Shown in pieces: positions 4,939 through 8,814 of a stretch of DNA of 8,814 bases. The notes below the pieces were generated by a model that saw only the letters and a program-made list of their open reading frames with translations, searched no databases and was not told the origin of the DNA. The position numbers and the translations under genes are program-made. The stretch is taken from assembly GCA_964383325.1 (NCBI GenBank), contig CAYLGY010000099.1, positions 1-8,814 of the forward strand, given 5' to 3'. Within the stretch, counting starts at the first letter, position 1. Every line of letters starts with the position of its first letter. The DNA comes from CAYLGY01 sp964383325 (GTDB lineage: Bacteria > Pseudomonadota > Alphaproteobacteria > Rhizobiales > Rhizobiaceae).

Positions 4939-5622
4939 TCAAAGGGATTTGCCGTCATATTTGATGCCCTTCCCCTCGCGATCGGCCCAGTGCAATAATT
5001 TGCGGGTGATGAAATTGTAGACCTGCTTGCCGGACGACCGCCAGATCCGGTTCGGCCAGGAACGGCGCGCATAGAGGCGCCGCGCCGTCGGCGTCATCAT
5101 TTCCGGCGCATATCGATGCATCTGCTTCAGGAGATGGCGGAAATCCTCATAGGCCATGAAGCGGTAGAGCGGCCCGCGCCGCCGATGGCGCCAGGCAAGC
5201 TGGAAATCGATCAGGGCCGCGCGCCCGTCCGGCATGCGCAACCAGTTCTGCGGCTTGGCAAGATCATTATGCGTGACGCCATTGCGCCGCAGGATCCGCA
5301 GCAGGCGGAACGCATCGCGATACCAGAGCCGGTCGGCCGGCCGGGCCACGTCGAGCGGCTCTCCCTCCACCCAGCCGCGGTAATGTCCCTCGCAATCTCG
5401 TCCGAGCGGCTCGGGCACTACGCCCTGCAACGGACCCGCAATGGCCTCCAGGCTCGCATATTCGCGTCTTGCGAGGAGACGCCCCAGCGGACGCGACCAC
5501 CAGGGCGTGGCCGTCACGACGCGGCGGATCACGATTCGCTCCGGGGCGCTCTCCATGTGGCCGCGGTGAATCTCGGACAGGAGGTCACGCTTGAGCAAGG
5601 CGACGGATACGAATTCCGGCAT
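4939..5622 (-). CDS. RIO/lipopolysaccharide-type small kinase
   Basis: This 227-residue protein is a minimal protein-kinase-like fold. The catalytic loop THNDLAKPQNWL (117-128) supplies Asp120, Lys123 and Asn126, and LIDFQLAW (137-144) supplies the metal-binding Asp139 in a DFQ version of DFG. Glu54 in ARREYASLEAI (51-61) fits the helix-C glutamate. The expected ATP-anchoring lysine appears as arginine (RIVIRRV, 29-35), and no glycine-rich loop is obvious. The C-terminal part, SWPNRIWRSSGKQVYNFITR (188-207), is a recognisable block of an uncharacterised family of proteobacterial HNDLAK kinases that is often annotated as serine/threonine or LPS kinase. Phosphorylation of a core sugar or lipid fits the gmhA-gmhB context but is inferred. 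The ATG at 5622 is preferred (GGAACC just upstream). An in-frame ATG at 5655 would add 11 residues. First gene of the operon; its TGA stop is at 4939-4941. Confidence 0.78.
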   Translation of the reverse strand: MPEFVSVALLKRDLLSEIHRGHMESAPERIVIRRVVTATPWWSRPLGRLLARREYASLEAIAGPLQGVVPEPLGRDCEGHYRGWVEGEPLDVARPADRLWYRDAFRLLRILRRNGVTHNDLAKPQNWLRMPDGRAALIDFQLAWRHRRRGPLYRFMAYEDFRHLLKQMHRYAPEMMTPTARRLYARRSWPNRIWRSSGKQVYNFITRKLLHWADREGKGIKYDGKSL

Positions 5623-5898
5623 TACGGTTCCATGTTCAGGGCAACTCCCGGCCATGGCGGCCCGGAGAAATTGCGTGATGCGTGCGGGCGCTCCGCCAGC
5701 GTGCAGGCGGGCGCTTCAGGCCGCCCCTATAGCCTGCATTGCCGGAATTGGCAAAGCGGAACGCGCCTCCGCGAGCAATCATGCGCCGGAAGGCGTCAGA
5801 ATCATGACGACTCCCGATCGGCGCCATGAAGAAGGCGCGGCCCGGCCCGCCACGGCATTGCCGCCATGGCACAAACTCCGGACCGCGCATGCCATTCC
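5623..5898. other. Spacer between the transporter operon and the heptose operon
   Basis: These 276 bases lie downstream of the BMP gene and upstream of the kinase gene, both on the minus strand. They hold the promoter at 5726-5754. Nearer the BMP stop, a 7-bp imperfect stem (CCATGGC with GCCGTGG on the minus strand, about 5855-5874) lacks a T tract and is only a weak terminator candidate. A minus-strand frame crosses the region (5636-5989), but it overlaps the BMP gene end and shows no coding character. I see nothing else. Confidence 0.4.
5726..5754 (-). promoter_or_regulatory. Sigma70-like promoter of the kinase-gmhA-gmhB-oxidoreductase operon
   Basis: On the minus strand, TTGCCA (5754-5749) is followed after exactly 17 bases by TATAGG (5731-5726), preceded by C as in the alphaproteobacterial CTATA form. 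The -35 matches 5 of 6 and the -10 matches 4 of 6 consensus positions. Predicted transcription begins near 5719, about 97 bases before the preferred kinase start and 64 before the alternative one. It is the best promoter candidate in the window by sequence and position. Confidence 0.55.
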
Positions 5899-6975
5899 TC
5901 AATCCGGAAGCTGGTCGTCCACGCCCTCGACATAGAAATTCATGCCGAGCAGGGTCTGCGTATCGGCCTTCTCGCCTTCCTTCAGCCACTCGCTGCCGTC
6001 CTGGCGGTTGATCGGCCCGGTGAAGGGATCGAGCTCGCCCGACCTGATGCGGGCCTCGACGGCTTCCGCGGCCGCCTTCACCTCATCCGGCATGTTGGTG
6101 TAGGGCGCCATGACGACATGTCCCTCGGCCATGCCGCCCCAGACATCATGCGATTCCCAGGTGCCGTCAATGACCGCGCCGACCCGCTCGATGTAATAGG
6201 GACCCCATTCGTCGACGATCGCGGTAAGCTGCGTTTCGGGACCGAACTTGATCATGTCGGAAGCCTGGCCGAACGCCTTGATGCCGCGCTCGGCCGCAAC
6301 CTGCATCGGCGCAGTCGAATCGGTATGCTGCGTGATGATGTCGACGCCCTGGTCGATCAACGCCTTGGCGGCATCGGCCTCGCGACCCGGATCAAACCAG
6401 GTATTGGCCCAGACGACCTTGACCTGGAAATCGGGATTGACCGATTGCGCGCCGAGCATGAAGGCGTTGATGCCCATGACGACTTCGGGGATCGGGAACG
6501 AGCCGATATAGCCGGCTACGCCCGCTTTCGACATGTGGGCGGCGATCACGCCCTGCACGTAGCGGCCTTCATGGAACTTGGAATTGTAGATCGCGACATT
6601 GGGATAATCGCGCTTGTAGCCGGTCGCGTGTTCGAACTTCACGTCCGGGAATTTGCCGGCGACATTGTTGGTGGCGTCCATGAAGCCGAAGGAGGTGGTG
6701 AAGATGATGTTGCAGCCTGACCGCGCGAATCGCTCCAGCGCCCTTTCGGCATCGGCGCCCTCGGGCACGCTTTCCAGATAGGCCGTCTCGACGGCGTCGC
6801 CAAATTCCGCCTCGACCGCCAGCCGGCCCTGGTCGTGCTGGTACGACCAGCCGAAATCACCGATCGGGCCGACATAGATGAAGCAGGCCTTGGTCTTGGC
6901 GTCGGCGGCACCGGCACCGAAACCGAGGGACAATACGGCCGCAGACAATGCGGCGGTGAAGAGGTTCTTTCTCAT
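5899..6975 (-). CDS. BMP/PnrA-family ABC transporter substrate-binding protein
   Basis: This 358-residue periplasmic binding protein is of the basic membrane protein (BMP, PnrA-like) family, whose studied members bind purine nucleosides. MRKNLFTAALSAAVLSLGFG is a clear Sec signal, with likely signal peptidase I cleavage after ADA (24-26). There is no lipobox, so it is soluble rather than a lipoprotein such as Treponema PnrA. Family blocks are YVGPIGDFGWSYQHDQGR (34-51), FTTSFGFMDA (92-101), YNSKFHEGRYVQGVIAA (130-146), ANTWFDPGREADAA (190-203) and WGPYYIERVGAVIDGTW (257-273). The last residues (GMNFYVEGVDDQLPD) are a typical C-terminus. The start is fixed by GGAGG six bases upstream of the ATG. 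It is the third and last visible gene after two permease genes, 22 bases from the preceding stop. A purine nucleoside or related base is the likely ligand, but binding residues alone do not prove it. Confidence 0.92.
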   Translation of the reverse strand: MRKNLFTAALSAAVLSLGFGAGAADAKTKACFIYVGPIGDFGWSYQHDQGRLAVEAEFGDAVETAYLESVPEGADAERALERFARSGCNIIFTTSFGFMDATNNVAGKFPDVKFEHATGYKRDYPNVAIYNSKFHEGRYVQGVIAAHMSKAGVAGYIGSFPIPEVVMGINAFMLGAQSVNPDFQVKVVWANTWFDPGREADAAKALIDQGVDIITQHTDSTAPMQVAAERGIKAFGQASDMIKFGPETQLTAIVDEWGPYYIERVGAVIDGTWESHDVWGGMAEGHVVMAPYTNMPDEVKAAAEAVEARIRSGELDPFTGPINRQDGSEWLKEGEKADTQTLLGMNFYVEGVDDQLPD

Positions 6976-6981
6976 CGGTAT

Positions 6982-6986
6982 CCTCC
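6982..6986 (-). promoter_or_regulatory. Strong ribosome binding site of the BMP gene
   Basis: GGAGG on the minus strand, six bases before the ATG at 6975. It is the strongest Shine-Dalgarno in the window and suits a binding protein, which must be made in excess over its membrane permeases. Confidence 0.7.
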
Positions 6987-6997
6987 GTTGGGTAATT

Positions 6998-7972
6998 TCA
7001 TCGATCCGGCACGAAGGGTCTGCCCAGCGAGGCCGGTGTATTCATCATGGCAAGCCGCCGATTCCGCGAGATCAGCACGAGAACGAGGATGGTGGCAAGA
7101 TAGGGCAGCGACGACAGGAACTGCGCGGGAATGGATTTCACCAGCGAAGCCACCCAGAACAGTGGCTCGGGCAGCACGCGCAGGTCGGACAGGTTGGTGG
7201 CCTGGATATGGAGCTGGGCGATGGTGATGGCGCCGAAGAGATAGGCGCCGGCCAGCACGCGCAGCGGCCGCCAGGAGGCAAAGACGACCAGCGCGAGCGC
7301 GATCCAGCCGCGTCCGGCGGTCATGTTCTCCACCCATTGCGGCGTATAGACCAGCGCAAGGAACGCCCCTGCAAGACCCGCGCAGGCCCCGCCGAACAGA
7401 ACGGCGAGATAGCGCACCTTCAGGACGCTGATCCCCAGCGCATGGGCCGAGCCATGGCTGTCGCCGACGGCGCGCAGAACCAGCCCGGCGCGGCTGCGGA
7501 ACAGGAACCACATCACGGCAAGCGTCAGCGCGATGGAAACATGGAAGATCGGATTCTGCGCAAAGAGGAACTTGCCGACAAGCGGCAGGTCGGAAAGCAC
7601 CGGAATATCGAGATTGCCCAGCTTCACGCCCGGCTGGCCGATGAAGGCTTCACCCAGCATGCCGGAAATGCCGAGGCCAAGCAGGGTGAGCGCGAGACCC
7701 GTCGCCACCTGGTTGGTCGCCAGGGTCAGGACCAGGAAGGCAAACAGCAGCGAGAACAGCGCGCCGGCCAGAATGCCGGCGGCAACGCCGAGCCAGGGCG
7801 AGCCGCTGAGCCATGCGGCGCCGAAGCCCGAGACGGCGCCCATGATCATCATGCCCTCGACACCGAGATTGAGCACGCCCGAGCGCTCGACCACAAGCTC
7901 GCCGATCGCGGCGATCAGCAAGGGCGTGGCGGCCGTGGCAATCGTCAGCAGGATGGCTTCCAGCATGCCCAT
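6998..7972 (-). CDS. ABC transporter permease, nucleoside/BMP type (second subunit)
   Basis: This 324-residue integral membrane protein of the BPD_transp_2 class is about the usual length for the second permease (YufQ/NupQ-like) of BMP-associated importers. ERSGVLNLGVEGMMIMGAV (29-47) is the conserved segment of this class. Multiple hydrophobic stretches follow (for example LGVAAGILAGALFSLLFAFL and VRYLAVLFGGACAGLAGAFL). YTPQWVENMTAGRGWIALAL is the cytoplasmic coupling region that contacts the ATPase (EAA-like role, inferred). It would form the translocation channel with the neighbouring permease. The start at 7972 lies two bases beyond the preceding stop and has GGGAG ten bases upstream, within the end of the upstream gene. 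The same frame stays open to 8557, but that extension is a shadow of the other permease. Confidence 0.92.
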   Translation of the reverse strand: MGMLEAILLTIATAATPLLIAAIGELVVERSGVLNLGVEGMMIMGAVSGFGAAWLSGSPWLGVAAGILAGALFSLLFAFLVLTLATNQVATGLALTLLGLGISGMLGEAFIGQPGVKLGNLDIPVLSDLPLVGKFLFAQNPIFHVSIALTLAVMWFLFRSRAGLVLRAVGDSHGSAHALGISVLKVRYLAVLFGGACAGLAGAFLALVYTPQWVENMTAGRGWIALALVVFASWRPLRVLAGAYLFGAITIAQLHIQATNLSDLRVLPEPLFWVASLVKSIPAQFLSSLPYLATILVLVLISRNRRLAMMNTPASLGRPFVPDR

Positions 7973-7974
7973 GT

Positions 7975-8814
7975 CTACTCGGCTCCCACGGCCTGGCTGC
8001 GCCCGACAATGCGAACGCGATAATGGATCAGCGTATCCGCGGCCAGCACGAAGAACAGCAGCATGCCCTGAAAGACGCGCGCCGTCTTGTCCGAGACGCC
8101 GAGCGAGATCTGCGCCGCTTCCCCGCCAAGATAGGAAAGGGCCAGCACCAGCCCCGCTGCGATGATACCGAGCGGATTGAGCCGCCCGAGAAAGGCAACG
8201 ATGATCGCCGCGAAGCCATAGCCGGGAGAGATTGCGGGGCGCAACTGCCCGATCGCGCCGGCCACCTCGCTGATGCCGGCAAGGCCCGCAAGGCCGCCGG
8301 ACAGAAGGAACACGAACACGATCAGCCTGTTGCGCGAGAATCCCGCGAATCGGCCGGCACGCGGCGACTGGCCCATCACCTGCACCTTGAAGCCCTGCAG
8401 GGTCCGCGTCATCAGGAACCAGAGCAGCAGCGCCGCCACAAGCGCGAAGATGAACCCCCAATGCGCCCGTCCGGAAGCGGACATGATCTCGGGCAGCACG
8501 GCATATTCGTGGAAGCGCCGCGTCTCGGGAAAATTGAACCCGGCCGGATTTCGCCAAGGGCCACGCACGACCCAGTCGAGGAAGAGCTGCGCCACATAGA
8601 CCAGCATGAGGCTGGTCAGGATCTCGTTGGTGTTGAACCTTGTCTTGAGAAGCGCGGGAATGGCGGCATAGGCGGCGCCTCCGGCCATGCCGAGGAGCAG
8701 CATCAGCGGCAGGACCGTCCAGTGCTGGAACTCCGGAAACACCACCGGCAGCGCGCCGCCGGCAATCGCGCCCATGATGAACTGGCCTTCGGCGCCAATA
8801 TTCCAGTTGTTGGA
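7975..8814 (-). CDS. ABC transporter permease, nucleoside/BMP type (first subunit, partial)
   Basis: This is the C-terminal 279 residues of the first permease. The start lies beyond the right edge, and roughly 80 residues are missing if it has the usual length of about 360. The fragment begins with SNNWNIGAEGQFIMGAIAGG, the counterpart of the NLGVEG segment in the second permease. It contains KTRFNTNEILTSLMLVYVAQ, FKVQVMGQSPRAGRFAGF and SPGYGFAAIIVAFLGRLNPL, all typical of YufP/NupP-like subunits of BMP importers. Several membrane helices are evident. The stop is two bases before the start of the second permease gene, so the two are almost certainly co-translated. The ATPase gene expected for this importer is not in the window and is probably upstream (beyond 8814). 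Confidence 0.9.
   Translation of the reverse strand, partial: SNNWNIGAEGQFIMGAIAGGALPVVFPEFQHWTVLPLMLLLGMAGGAAYAAIPALLKTRFNTNEILTSLMLVYVAQLFLDWVVRGPWRNPAGFNFPETRRFHEYAVLPEIMSASGRAHWGFIFALVAALLLWFLMTRTLQGFKVQVMGQSPRAGRFAGFSRNRLIVFVFLLSGGLAGLAGISEVAGAIGQLRPAISPGYGFAAIIVAFLGRLNPLGIIAAGLVLALSYLGGEAAQISLGVSDKTARVFQGMLLFFVLAADTLIHYRVRIVGRSQAVGAE

Noticed and set aside
5636..5989. 117-residue minus-strand frame between the BMP and kinase genes
   Set aside because: It overlaps the BMP 3' end and crosses the probable operon promoter. Its composition is Arg/Gly-rich and it has no ribosome site.
6878..8023. 381-residue plus-strand open frame opposite the BMP and permease genes
   Set aside because: It is antisense to three well-supported genes, is His/Gln/Arg-rich low-complexity sequence, and has no recognisable domain. 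This is a typical GC-rich shadow.
7973..8557. N-terminal extension of the second permease frame
   Set aside because: It overlaps the first permease in another frame and is Arg-rich without hydrophobic helices. The true start at 7972 has a ribosome site and homology begins there.

Overview
The window is GC-rich bacterial DNA. Its gene content (a type III ornithine/lysine decarboxylase, an SCP2-like protein, a BMP-family nucleoside ABC transporter, heptose-phosphate genes) and the style of its protein sequences suggest an alphaproteobacterium, most likely of the Hyphomicrobiales (Rhizobiales). This placement is inferred from protein character only; nothing in the window fixes the genus. I see no mobile element, tRNA, rRNA, CRISPR array or phage gene, so it looks like ordinary chromosome with three functional blocks.

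Left block (1-2565). The 3' end of a PLP-dependent ornithine/lysine decarboxylase gene reads rightward into a strong hairpin. It converges there with a small SCP2 sterol-carrier-like gene on the minus strand. A universal stress protein gene and an NADPH-dependent FMN reductase gene follow on the plus strand. They are separated by a 238-base spacer that carries mutually exclusive inverted repeats and a near-perfect palindrome. A good hairpin terminator follows the reductase. A 59-codon reading frame with two CxxC pairs (2386-2565) is a likely small zinc-ribbon protein that a 60-residue cut-off would miss.

Middle block (2593-5754, minus strand). A compact, overlapping set reads: RIO/LPS-type small kinase, gmhA (sedoheptulose-7-phosphate isomerase), gmhB (heptose bisphosphate phosphatase), then a GlpD/DAO-type FAD oxidoreductase. 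A sigma70-like promoter is visible upstream at 5726-5754. GmhA and GmhB are steps 1 and 3 of ADP- or GDP-heptose synthesis. The kinase and the oxidoreductase have no established role in that pathway, so this operon is the most interesting part of the window.

Right block (5899-8814, minus strand). Two BPD_transp_2-type permeases (the first cut by the window edge) and a secreted BMP/PnrA-type binding protein form the 3' part of a nucleoside-type ABC importer operon. The ATPase gene is not in the window and is presumably upstream, beyond 8814.

No stretch over 300 bases lacks a gene. The four spacers longer than 200 bases are described individually.
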